From the NCBI RefSeq assembly GCF_030816915.1, contig NZ_JAUSYN010000002.1, forward strand, positions 6,275,501-6,339,500: a stretch of DNA of 64,000 bases. The letters are read 5' to 3'. This stretch comes from Streptomyces sp. B3I8 (GTDB taxonomy: Bacteria; Actinomycetota; Actinomycetes; Streptomycetales; Streptomycetaceae). This document shows, in pieces, positions 52,878 through 60,344 of the stretch (position 1 is its first letter; the number at the start of each line of letters is the position of its first letter). The notes under the pieces are model-generated. The model worked only from the letters and a program-made list of their open reading frames with translations, had not been told where the DNA came from and ran no database searches. The position numbers were made by a program, and so were the translations under genes.

Positions 52878-54310
52878 CCACCGCGGAACCCGCCCCCCGT
52901 CAGACCGCCCGCGGCAAGGAGGCGGACGGGGCGAGGGAGTTCGACCTCGCCGGGCTGCTGGCCGAGCGCGGTGGCGAGCGTTACGACCTGCACGGCCGCT
53001 ACGTGAACCACCAGTTGCCGCGCATGCTGCACACCATCGGCTTCGACAAGGTCTACGAACGCGCCGAGGGCGCCCACTTCTGGGACGCCGACGGCAACGA
53101 CTACCTCGACATGCTCGCCGGGTTCGGCGTCATGGGCCTGGGCCGGCACCACCCGGTGGTGCGCAAGGCGTTGCACGACGTACTCGACGCCGACCTCGCC
53201 GACCTGACCCGGTTCGACTGCCCGCCGCTGCCCGGACTGCTCGCCGAGAAGCTGCTCTCCCACAGCCCGCACCTGGACCGTGTCTTCTTCGGCAACAGCG
53301 GCACCGAGGCGGTCGAGACCGCGCTCAAGTTCGCCCGGTACGCCACCGGGCGGCGCCGCGTCCTGTACTGCGACCATGCCTTCCACGGGCTGACCACCGG
53401 GTCCCTCTCCGTCAACGGGGAGGACGGCTTCCGTGACGGCTTCGCCCCGCTGCTGCCCGACACCGCGGTGCCGCTCGGCGATCTCGACGCGCTGGCCCGG
53501 GAGTTGAAGAAGGGCGACGTGGCCGCGCTCATCGTCGAGCCCATCCAGGGCAAGGGCGTGCACGAGGCGCCGCCCGGCTATCTGCGCGCCGCTCAGGAGC
53601 TGCTGCACAAGCACAAGGCGCTGCTCATCGCCGACGAGGTGCAGACCGGCCTCGGCCGCACCGGCGACTTCTACGCCTACCAGCACGAGGACGGGGTCGA
53701 GCCGGACCTGGTGTGCGTGGCGAAGTCGCTGTCGGGCGGGTACGTGCCGGTGTCGGCGACGCTCGGCAAGGACTGGATCTTCAAGAAGGTCTACTCCTCC
53801 ATGGACCGCGTCCTGGTCCACTCCGCCAGCTTCGGCGCCAACGCGCAGGCCATGGCGGCGGGGCTCGCGGTGCTGCACGCGATGGAGAACGAGCAGATCG
53901 TCGCGGGCGCGCGGGCGATGGGGGAGAGGCTGAAGTCCGGGCTCGCGGCGCTCACGGAGAGGTACGAGCTGCTCGCCGAGGTGCGCGGGCGGGGGCTGAT
54001 GATCGGCATCGAGTTCGGCCGGCCGAAGTCGCTGAAGCTGCGGAGCCGGTGGGCGATGCTGCAGGCGGCGCGGAAGGGGCTGTTCGCGCAGATGGTCGTC
54101 GTGCCGCTGTTGCAGCGGCACCGGATCCTGACGCAGGTGTCCGGGGACCATCTGGAGGTGATCAAGCTGATTCCGCCGTTGGTGGTGGACGAGGCGGATG
54201 TCGACCGGTTCCTGGAGGCGTTCACGGCGGTCATGGACGACGCGCACGAGGGGGGTCTCATGTGGGACTTCGGCAAGACGCTGGTGAGGCAGGCGGTGGC
54301 GGCGAGGTAG
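52874..54310 (+). CDS. hpnO: HpnO: aminotransferase for aminobacteriohopanetriol
   Basis: A 478-residue class III PLP aminotransferase. The cofactor-binding groups are [36 protein letters not shown] and the Schiff-base lysine in [14 protein letters not shown]. It probably aminates a ribosylhopane-derived aldehyde to give 35-aminobacteriohopanetriol. The long C-terminal part with [20 protein letters not shown] is usual. The ATG overlaps the dxs stop (ATGA). It ends the biosynthetic part of the operon, followed by repeat R8. Confidence 0.88.
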   Translation: MTTAEPAPRQTARGKEADGAREFDLAGLLAERGGERYDLHGRYVNHQLPRMLHTIGFDKVYERAEGAHFWDADGNDYLDMLAGFGVMGLGRHHPVVRKALHDVLDADLADLTRFDCPPLPGLLAEKLLSHSPHLDRVFFGNSGTEAVETALKFARYATGRRRVLYCDHAFHGLTTGSLSVNGEDGFRDGFAPLLPDTAVPLGDLDALARELKKGDVAALIVEPIQGKGVHEAPPGYLRAAQELLHKHKALLIADEVQTGLGRTGDFYAYQHEDGVEPDLVCVAKSLSGGYVPVSATLGKDWIFKKVYSSMDRVLVHSASFGANAQAMAAGLAVLHAMENEQIVAGARAMGERLKSGLAALTERYELLAEVRGRGLMIGIEFGRPKSLKLRSRWAMLQAARKGLFAQMVVVPLLQRHRILTQVSGDHLEVIKLIPPLVVDEADVDRFLEAFTAVMDDAHEGGLMWDFGKTLVRQAVAAR

Positions 54311-54317
54311 GGGGCGC

Positions 54318-54490
54318 CCGGGTTTTCGCCCCGGCCGCACCTTCCCGCTCCCGTCCCTCAAGGGGCTCTGCCCCTTCGGACCCCGGACGTGCGGGTGGGC
54401 GGGGCTTCTCGCGCAGTTCTCCGCGCCCCTGTCCAGGGGCGCGGAGCCCCCTGGGGACGGGAAGGGCAGGGGCGGCGGGGGCGTTGAGAC
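54318..54490. repeat. Composite intergenic repeat R8 (inverted module pair)
   Basis: A leftward module (about 54330-54400), a hairpin (GCGCCCCTGTCCAGGGGCGC, about 54422-54441) and a rightward GGGGACGGGAAGGGC plus G-rich module (about 54457-54487). The symmetry is like R1. It likely stops transcription between hpnO and the XRE gene. Confidence 0.7.
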
Positions 54491-54515
54491 CGGGTGGGCA
54501 CACCTTCGCACGCTT

Positions 54516-54550
54516 TTGCCTCTCAGGCAAGAAAATTGCCCAGCGGGCAA
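54516..54550. promoter_or_regulatory. Two palindromes TTGCCY-N3-RGGCAA upstream of the XRE/cupin gene
   Basis: TTGCCTCTCAGGCAA (54516-54530) and TTGCCCAGCGGGCAA (54536-54550) are both perfect 6-bp dyads with 3-base centres, centred 20 bp apart. They end 20 bp before the ATG at 54571 and would overlap the promoter. This is a strong autoregulatory operator candidate. Confidence 0.7.
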
Positions 54551-54570
54551 AAATCTGGCTCAATCGAGGT

Positions 54571-55197
54571 ATGAGCAGCCCTTCCGATCCGCCACCCCCG
54601 GCGGAGCCCGGCGCGGCCCTCCCCACCGTCGCCCCGCAACTCCGCGCCCACCGCCACCGCACAGGCATGACCCTGGAGACCGCGGCCCAGGCCGCGAACC
54701 TCTCGCCGGCCCACCTCTCCCGCCTGGAGACCGGCCATCGCCACCCCTCACTCCCCGTCCTGCTCACGCTCGCCCGCGTCTACGGCACGACCGTCTCCGA
54801 ACTGCTCGGCGAGACCGTCGCCGAGCGCGACGCCGTCGTCCGCGCCGCCCGCGCGGAACCGACGCAGGCCGGCGGCTGGACGTACTGGCAGGCCGGCGCC
54901 CCCGCCCGCGGCATGCAGGCACTGCGCGTCCACGTCCCGCACGGCACGCAGGGCGACATCGTCCGCGTCCACCCGGGGGAGGAGTGGCTCCACGTCCTGC
55001 GCGGCCGGCTCCGCCTCCGCCTCGGCGACACCGCGCATCTCCTCGACGCCGGGGACAGCGCGCACTTCGACTCGCTCACCCCGCACCGCCTCGCCGCCGC
55101 CGACCGCGCCGGCTGCGAGCTGCTGTTCGTCCACACCCTCCTGCAGAGCCCGAGCACCGCGCTCTGCCTCGGACCTCTCACCGGAGACACCCCATGA
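54571..55197 (+). CDS. XRE-family regulator with C-terminal cupin domain
   Basis: A 208-residue regulator. The HTH_3 domain (about residues 23-80) is QLRAHRHRTGMTLETAAQAA, NLSPAHLSRLETGHRHPSLP and a following helix. The cupin domain (about 120-200) shows GDIVRVHPGEEWLHVLRGRL and LDAGDSAHFDSLTPHRL. Cupin-fused XRE proteins bind a small ligand and often control their own gene. Its position after hpnO and the paired palindromes suggest it may regulate itself and the hopanoid genes. The ATG at 54571 follows GAGGT closely. The next small gene overlaps its stop. Confidence 0.85.
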   Translation: MSSPSDPPPPAEPGAALPTVAPQLRAHRHRTGMTLETAAQAANLSPAHLSRLETGHRHPSLPVLLTLARVYGTTVSELLGETVAERDAVVRAARAEPTQAGGWTYWQAGAPARGMQALRVHVPHGTQGDIVRVHPGEEWLHVLRGRLRLRLGDTAHLLDAGDSAHFDSLTPHRLAAADRAGCELLFVHTLLQSPSTALCLGPLTGDTP

Positions 55198-55313
55198 GCG
55201 ACTACGAGACGAAATTCCCGCGCGCCCTGTGGATCAGGCTGCTCGTCTACCTGGCCGTCGGCCACCTCTTCGCCGCCTTCATCTGGCTGCTCTTCCAGGT
55301 GGGCGCCAAGTAG
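55194..55313 (+). CDS. Small DUF6126-like single-pass membrane protein
   Basis: A 39-residue protein: a charged start (SDYETKFPRALWIR) and one membrane helix (LLVYLAVGHLFAAFIWLLFQ) ending in VGAK. It overlaps the XRE gene by four bases (ATGA). I recall the same pair next to hopanoid genes in other streptomycetes, where the small family is called DUF6126. It may couple the regulator to the membrane or to hopanoid state; no function is known. Confidence 0.75.
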   Translation: MSDYETKFPRALWIRLLVYLAVGHLFAAFIWLLFQVGAK

Positions 55314-55334
55314 GCCCGGCCCGGGGAGGCTTCC

Positions 55335-56132
55335 TCAGTCCAGCAGGTGCTCGCGCAGCCGCGTGCGCACCTCGGGGGTGACTCCCAGACCCTGTCCCAG
55401 GTAGGCGTCCACCCCGCCCCAGGTCTCCTCGATCGTGGTGAACGCCGCCCGGAGGTACTCGGCCCGCGCGTCGAACAGCGGGCCGAGCAGTTCCATCACC
55501 TCGGCGGAGTACGCGTCCGGCGAGGACGCGGTGCGCCGCACCTTGTACCGGCGGTGCTTCGCGTTCGACTCCAGATAGTCGGCGACGATCGCGTCCCGCT
55601 CCACGCCCAGGGCGAGCAGTGTCACGGCGATCGACAGCCCCGCCCGGTCCTTCCCCGCCGAGCAGTGCATCAGCGCGGGCGCGCCGCCGTCGGCCAGCGT
55701 GCCCAGCACCCGCGCGTGCTCCGCCGTGCGTCCGCGGACGATCGCGCGGTACGAGGCGATCATGCGGGCCTCGGCCCGGCCGTCGGCCAGCAGTTCCCGC
55801 AGCTGGTCCAGGTCCCCCTCGCGCACCATCTTCCAGAACTCCGCGCCGTCGGCCGGGTCGGACAGCGGCATGCCCACGTTGCGTACGCCCGGCAGCTCCA
55901 CGTCCGGGCCCTCCAGCTTGTGGTCGGCGGCGTTGCGGAAGTCGAAGACCGTGCGCAGGTTCAGGGAGGTGAGGAACTCCGCGTCCTCGGCCGTCGCATG
56001 GGCGAGGTGGCCGCTGCGGAACAGCCTGCCGAACGCCACGCGCCGGCCGTCCGTGGTCGGCAGCCCGCCCAGGTCGCGGAAGTTGCGCACTCCGGCCAGC
56101 TCGGGCTCGGTCGACGGGACCTGCTGTGTCAC
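55335..56132 (-). CDS. Tyrosine-protein phosphatase (PtpB/Tyr_phosphatase3-like)
   Basis: A 265-residue phosphatase. The family N-terminus is GVRNFRDLGGLPTTDGRRVA. The catalytic loop CSAGKDRAG (Cys-x5-Arg, with HCSAGKDR as seen in MptpB) is complete, and the DYLESNAKHR helix follows. Such enzymes act on phosphotyrosine, and some on phosphoinositides. The GTG at 56132 has GGAGGAG at good spacing. It ends 20 bp from the small membrane gene, convergent. Confidence 0.88.
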   Translation of the reverse strand: MTQQVPSTEPELAGVRNFRDLGGLPTTDGRRVAFGRLFRSGHLAHATAEDAEFLTSLNLRTVFDFRNAADHKLEGPDVELPGVRNVGMPLSDPADGAEFWKMVREGDLDQLRELLADGRAEARMIASYRAIVRGRTAEHARVLGTLADGGAPALMHCSAGKDRAGLSIAVTLLALGVERDAIVADYLESNAKHRRYKVRRTASSPDAYSAEVMELLGPLFDARAEYLRAAFTTIEETWGGVDAYLGQGLGVTPEVRTRLREHLLD

Positions 56133-56597
56133 GGGTGCTCCTCCCATCCGTCCGCCGACGCGGCTCGTCGGCGGGGCGCGTACCGCCGACGACGATACGG
56201 CACGGGTGCCCCCGGCAAGCATGTTCCGTACACGCATCGTCCACGGGCCTCTCATCGCCGCGAATGCCGTGAAACGGACCATGCGGCCAATCGGTCGATC
56301 CCTATAAGGGGTTTCTGTCCGAATAGTCATTCTTGGTCGCTTCACTCCAACTGGCCCGGTATTGCTCCACATCGACGAGCGGCGCGTGAGCAGCGTCATA
56401 TCCGTGACGGGGCGTCGAACGTCATGTTCACGTAATTCGCCTGTTCCGTCGGTGAATTCGGCGGGAGAAGAAGATCGTCCATTTCTGTGCGGCGGCGTGA
56501 ATTCTGTGAATCGATCAAGAGAACCCGGTGCCCGGGAAATCCAAAGCTTGTGGTCGCGGCGCCATTTCGCTTACGTTCCCCCTCGTTCCGAGCGGAA
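56133..56597. other. Intergenic region upstream of the riboswitch; no gene seen
   Basis: 465 bp, noticeably less GC-rich than the surroundings (for example 56290-56560). It includes direct copies of GTGAATTC near 56451 and 56499. It should contain promoters for the leftward phosphatase and the rightward riboswitch transcript, but I cannot place them. Confidence 0.5.
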
Positions 56598-56770
56598 CGC
56601 CTAATCCTGCCGCCGCCCGGAATCCGCACTCACCCACCCGCACTCGGCAGGAGCGGGGGACCCACAGGTACATCGCCTGGTCCGGTCTTCCAGGACAGGC
56701 TCGGGGTAAAGCCGTGGAATCACACGGCCGGGCATCTCCAGCTCGCACCCGACAGCTCACCTCGCAGGCG
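56598..56770 (+). ncRNA. Cyclic-di-AMP riboswitch (ydaO-yuaA type)
   Basis: The core carries the actinobacterial ydaO consensus in order: CGGCAGGAGCGGGGGACCCA, CCTGGTCCGG, CTCGGGGTAAAGCC, GGCCGGGCATCTCCAG, then CCCGACAGCTCACCTCGCAGG. The outer P1 helix can be formed by CGCCT (56598-56602) and AGGCG (56766-56770). It ends 17 bp before the ATG of a LysM/M23 cell-wall hydrolase gene, the usual Streptomyces target class of this riboswitch. High c-di-AMP is expected to lower expression. Confidence 0.85.
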
Positions 56771-56787
56771 CAGGAGAGGAATTCGAC

Positions 56788-57702
56788 ATGCCCGCGAAGG
56801 GTAAGCACCGCCGTACCAAGGCCCGGTTCATCACCACCTCCCTCGCCGCCGCCGGAACCGGTGGCGCCGCGATCGCGCTGCCCCTGCTGGTTGCCACCGG
56901 CGCCCACGCGGCCACCCCGGCCGCCGCACCCGAGCACTCCGCCACCTCCGTCACGGCGGGCGCTCACGAGGGCGCCGCCCGCACCTACACGGTGAAGGCC
57001 GGCGACTGGCTCGCCAGGATCGCCGACGAGCAGCACGTCGCCGGCGGCTGGCACAAGCTCTACGACGACAACCGTGCGGCCGTCGGGACCGACCCGTCGC
57101 TCATCCACCCCGGCCTGAAGCTCACCCTCGGTGCCAAGGCTCCGGCGCACGCGACGGGTTCGTCCTCCGCCGCGCACGAGGCCCCGGCCAGGAGCGGCAC
57201 CGCAGAGAAGTCCGCGAACGCCGAGAAGCCCGCGTCCGCGCAGACCGGCCGGTCCGCCGCCTCCTCCGCCGAGCCCGCCGCGAGCAGCTCCTCCGGGTAC
57301 ACCCTGCCGGTCCAGGGCGCCGTCATCGGCACCGCTTACCACACCGCCGGCAGCATGTGGTCCAGCGGCTACCACACCGGCACCGACTTCGTGGTCCCGA
57401 CCGGCACCAGCGTCAAGGCCATAGCCGACGCCACCGTCGTCTCCGCCGGCTGGGGCGGCGCGTACGGCAACCAGGTCGTCCTCAAGCTCGCCGACGGCCA
57501 CTACGCCCAGTACGCCCACCTCTCGCAGCTCTCCGTCTCGGCCGGCCAGACCGTGACCGAGGGCCAGCAGCTCGGCCTCTCCGGCGCCACCGGCAACGTG
57601 ACCGGGCCGCACCTGCACTTCGAGATCCGGACCACCCCGAACTACGGCTCGGACGTGGACCCGGTCGCCTACCTGCGCGCCCACGGCGTCACCGTCGGCT
57701 GA
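56788..57702 (+). CDS. Secreted LysM / M23 endopeptidase (cell-wall hydrolase)
   Basis: A 304-residue exported protein. The signal peptide ends around LLVATGAHAA. A LysM domain (YTVKAGDWLARIADEQHVAG, about residues 65-115) binds peptidoglycan. An Ala/Ser-rich linker follows, then an M23 domain: the first zinc His is in SGYHTGTDFVVPTG and the GHYAQYAHLSQL and GPHLHFEIRTT motifs complete the site. It should cut peptide bridges during growth, germination or development. It is controlled by the upstream c-di-AMP riboswitch. The ATG at 56788 has GGAGAGG nearby. A strong terminator follows. Confidence 0.92.
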   Translation: MPAKGKHRRTKARFITTSLAAAGTGGAAIALPLLVATGAHAATPAAAPEHSATSVTAGAHEGAARTYTVKAGDWLARIADEQHVAGGWHKLYDDNRAAVGTDPSLIHPGLKLTLGAKAPAHATGSSSAAHEAPARSGTAEKSANAEKPASAQTGRSAASSAEPAASSSSGYTLPVQGAVIGTAYHTAGSMWSSGYHTGTDFVVPTGTSVKAIADATVVSAGWGGAYGNQVVLKLADGHYAQYAHLSQLSVSAGQTVTEGQQLGLSGATGNVTGPHLHFEIRTTPNYGSDVDPVAYLRAHGVTVG

Positions 57703-57719
57703 CGGCTCCCGCGCCCTGT

Positions 57720-57755
57720 GAAGGCCGGACCCTCGATCCCCGGGGTCCGGCCTTC
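57720..57755 (+). terminator. Hairpin terminator after the M23 gene
   Basis: A perfect 13-bp stem (GAAGGCCGGACCC / GGGTCCGGCCTTC) with a 10-base loop begins 17 bp after the stop. Confidence 0.85.
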
Positions 57756-57897
57756 GGCCGTGCCCTTTCGTCCCCGCGCGTCGCGACGGCGCCTTATTCC
57801 GCGATTGACCAAGCCTTGACCCGTGGGGTATCTCACCGCCCGTCAATCCCTCCTTACGGTCGCGTAGCTCACATCCCAGGAGGAAGGATGGGCCGAT

Positions 57898-58716
57898 GTG
57901 GCAGACGATTCGAAGAGTGACAACAGATCAGTGATCGGGTCGTACGTGGCGGTGGGGGACAGCTTCACCGAAGGCGTGGGCGACCCCGGGCCGGACGGGG
58001 CCTTCGTCGGCTGGGCCGACCGTTTCGCGGTCCTCCTCGCCGACCGGCGGCCCGAGGGCGACTTCCGGTACACCAACCTCGCCGTACGCGGGAAACTGCT
58101 CGACCAGATCGTCGCGGACCAGCTCCCGCGGGCCCTGGAGCTCGCTCCCGACCTGGTCTCCTTCTGCGCGGGCGGCAACGACATCATCCGGCCCGGCACC
58201 GACCCGGACGAGGTCGCCGAACGGTTCGAGCGCGCGGTCGCCCGCCTCACCGGCACGGTCGGCACGGTGATGGTGACCACCGGCTTCGACACCCGCGGTG
58301 TCCCCGTGTTCAAGCACCTGCGCGGCAAGATCGCGACGTACAACGGGCACGTGCGGGCCATCGCCGACCGTTACGGGTGCCCCGTGCTCGACCTGTGGTC
58401 GCTGCGCACGGTGCAGGACCGGCGGGCGTGGGACACCGACCGGCTGCACCTCTCGCCCGAGGGGCACACCCGGGTCGCCCTGCGCGCCGGCCAGCTCCTC
58501 GGCCTGGAGATCCCGGCCGACCCCGACCAGCCGTGGCCGCCGCTGCCGCCGCGCGGGACGCTGGAGATCCGCCGCGACGACATCCACTGGGCGCGCGAGC
58601 ACCTCGTGCCGTGGATCGGCCGACGGCTGCGCGGCCAGTCCTCCGGCGACACGGCGGTGGCCAAGGGCCCGCTGTCCCCGGAGGACATCAGGATGCGGAT
58701 CGGCACGGCGGTCTGA
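57898..58716 (+). CDS. SGNH/GDSL-family hydrolase
   Basis: A 272-residue intracellular esterase-fold protein. Block I is SYVAVGDSFTEGVGDPG (nucleophile Ser), block II Gly in NLAVRGKLLDQI, block III GGND in SFCAGGNDIIRPG, and block V DRLHLSPEGH with the Asp/His pair. A ~50-residue C-terminal extension is common in this streptomycete group. The GTG at 57898 has AGGAGGAAGG ten bases upstream. The substrate is unknown. Confidence 0.88.
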   Translation: MADDSKSDNRSVIGSYVAVGDSFTEGVGDPGPDGAFVGWADRFAVLLADRRPEGDFRYTNLAVRGKLLDQIVADQLPRALELAPDLVSFCAGGNDIIRPGTDPDEVAERFERAVARLTGTVGTVMVTTGFDTRGVPVFKHLRGKIATYNGHVRAIADRYGCPVLDLWSLRTVQDRRAWDTDRLHLSPEGHTRVALRAGQLLGLEIPADPDQPWPPLPPRGTLEIRRDDIHWAREHLVPWIGRRLRGQSSGDTAVAKGPLSPEDIRMRIGTAV

Positions 58717-58770
58717 GGGGGAGCCCGGGGTCGGGACGGGAAAGGGGCGGCGGGGGCGAAGGACCTCCCC
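58717..58770. repeat. Composite intergenic repeat R9 (short)
   Basis: Only the GGTCGGGACGGGAAAGGGGC plus GGCGGGGGCGAAGG module is present, directly after the SGNH stop. Confidence 0.65.
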
Positions 58771-58880
58771 GGCGCCCTCCCCGTACCCCCGCACCCCCAC
58801 CCACCCCCCGGGAACCCACAGCCGCCCCACAACCGTTGACGCGGAAAACGGACCGCACCACGATCACCACTGGAGACGCC

Positions 58881-60068
58881 GTGACCGGCCTACGTACCCC
58901 CACCACCCGGCCGCGCCCCATACGGCCGCTTTCCTTCGGCGCGGACCCGACGGGCGCACGCATGGCCCGCATCCGCCGCTCCCCGAACTTCGCCGACGGC
59001 GTCTTCGTCAACCCGGACGGCACCCGCACCCGCGAGTCCGGCGGCTCCGCCCTGGGGATGGCCAAGGAGTACCTCGACAAGGAGTCCCGCGCCCGACGGG
59101 CCCCCACCGGCACCATCCCCGTGCACGCCACGACCGTCGCCGACCTCGCCCGGCCCCCGAAGAGCGGCCTCCGGCTCACCTGGACGGGCCACTCCAGCAT
59201 CCTCGCCGAGATCGACGGACAGCGCGTCCTGTTCGACCCGGTGTGGGGGCAGCGCTGCTCCCCGTTCGACTTCATCGGCCCCAAGCGGCTGCACCCCGTC
59301 CCGCTGCCGCTGGCCGCGCTCGGCCCGGTCGACGTGGTCGTCATCTCGCACGACCACTACGACCACCTCGACCTGCCCACGATCAAGGCACTGGCCGGCA
59401 CGGACACGCTCTTCGCGGTGCCGCTCGGCGTCGGCGCCCACCTGGAACGCTGGGGCGTCTCCCCGGACCGGATGCGCGAGCTGGACTGGAACGAGTCGAC
59501 GCGCGTCGGCGGGCTCACCCTCACCGCCACCCCCGCCCGTCACTTCTGCGGCCGCGGCATCCGCAACAGACAGCACACCCTGTGGGCGTCCTGGGTGGTC
59601 GCGGGCGAGCACCACCGGATCTACCACAGCGGGGACACCGGTTATTTCTTCGGCTTCAAGGACATCGGCACGGAACACGGCCCGTTCGACGCGACGATGA
59701 TCCAGATCGGCGCGTACAGCGACATGTGGCCGGACATCCACATGACCCCCGAGGAGGGCGTCGACGCCCACCGTGACCTGCAGGGCGGGGACGCGGCCGC
59801 GGGCGTCCTGCTGCCCATCCACTGGGGCACCTTCAACCTGGCACCGCACCCGTGGGCCGAGCCCGGCGAGCGGACGATGTGGGCGGCACACCGCGCGGGC
59901 GCCACCATGGTGGCCCCCCGCCCGGGCGAACCCCTCGAACCGGCCGCGGCGGGAGCCGTCTTCCCGTGGTGGCGCGAGGTGGCCCAGGCCCCGGCCGGCG
60001 GCTGGCAGGCCTGGCCTCCGGCCGGTGGGGCAACCGACCGCACCGTGGACCAGGTGGGTGAGGCCTGA
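58881..60068 (+). CDS. Metallo-beta-lactamase-fold hydrolase (NAPE-PLD/UlaG-like)
   Basis: A 395-residue MBL-fold protein. The metal-binding signature is VISHDHYDHLD. The further ligands are ATPARHFCGRG, IYHSGDTGYF and PIHWGTFNL. The WTGHSSILAEIDGQRVLFDP start of the fold is typical of the group that includes NAPE-phospholipase D-like and L-ascorbate-6-phosphate lactonase-like enzymes. It may act on a phospholipid or phosphodiester. The GTG at 58881 has TGGAG at about seven bases. Confidence 0.85.
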   Translation: MTGLRTPTTRPRPIRPLSFGADPTGARMARIRRSPNFADGVFVNPDGTRTRESGGSALGMAKEYLDKESRARRAPTGTIPVHATTVADLARPPKSGLRLTWTGHSSILAEIDGQRVLFDPVWGQRCSPFDFIGPKRLHPVPLPLAALGPVDVVVISHDHYDHLDLPTIKALAGTDTLFAVPLGVGAHLERWGVSPDRMRELDWNESTRVGGLTLTATPARHFCGRGIRNRQHTLWASWVVAGEHHRIYHSGDTGYFFGFKDIGTEHGPFDATMIQIGAYSDMWPDIHMTPEEGVDAHRDLQGGDAAAGVLLPIHWGTFNLAPHPWAEPGERTMWAAHRAGATMVAPRPGEPLEPAAAGAVFPWWREVAQAPAGGWQAWPPAGGATDRTVDQVGEA

Positions 60069-60339
60069 GACACGGATCCGTCCGGTTCTCGGGGGACGCT
60101 CTCCGAGGCAGGTCCGAGCTCGGGAAACGTACGCGCGATTCGAGCACGCACGGCAGACCTGTGCGCGGATCGGGGACCGGTCCGGCGCGGCGCGCGTGCG
60201 GCTCGAACTCGGCAGGCTCGCCGTTTCCCGTGGCGAGGACCGCGTGGGACGTACCTGGCTGCGGGAGTCGTCGGCCCTGTACAACGCTCTTGGAGCGCCG
60301 CAGGCCGGGGAGGCACGGGAACTCCTCGGTGAGGCATGA
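60058..60339 (+). pseudogene. Orphan 93-codon frame resembling the end of a TPR protein
   Basis: The frame GTG (60058) to TGA (60339) overlaps the end of the MBL gene. From about codon 24, YARFEHARQTCARIGDRSGA, then RVRLELGRLAVSRGEDRVGR and SSALYNALGAPQAGEARELL, looks like the last two helical repeats of a TPR-type regulatory protein. No ribosome-binding site and no upstream part of such a protein are visible. It may be a relic of a deleted gene or a chance reading frame. Confidence 0.3.
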
Positions 60340-60344
60340 AAAGG

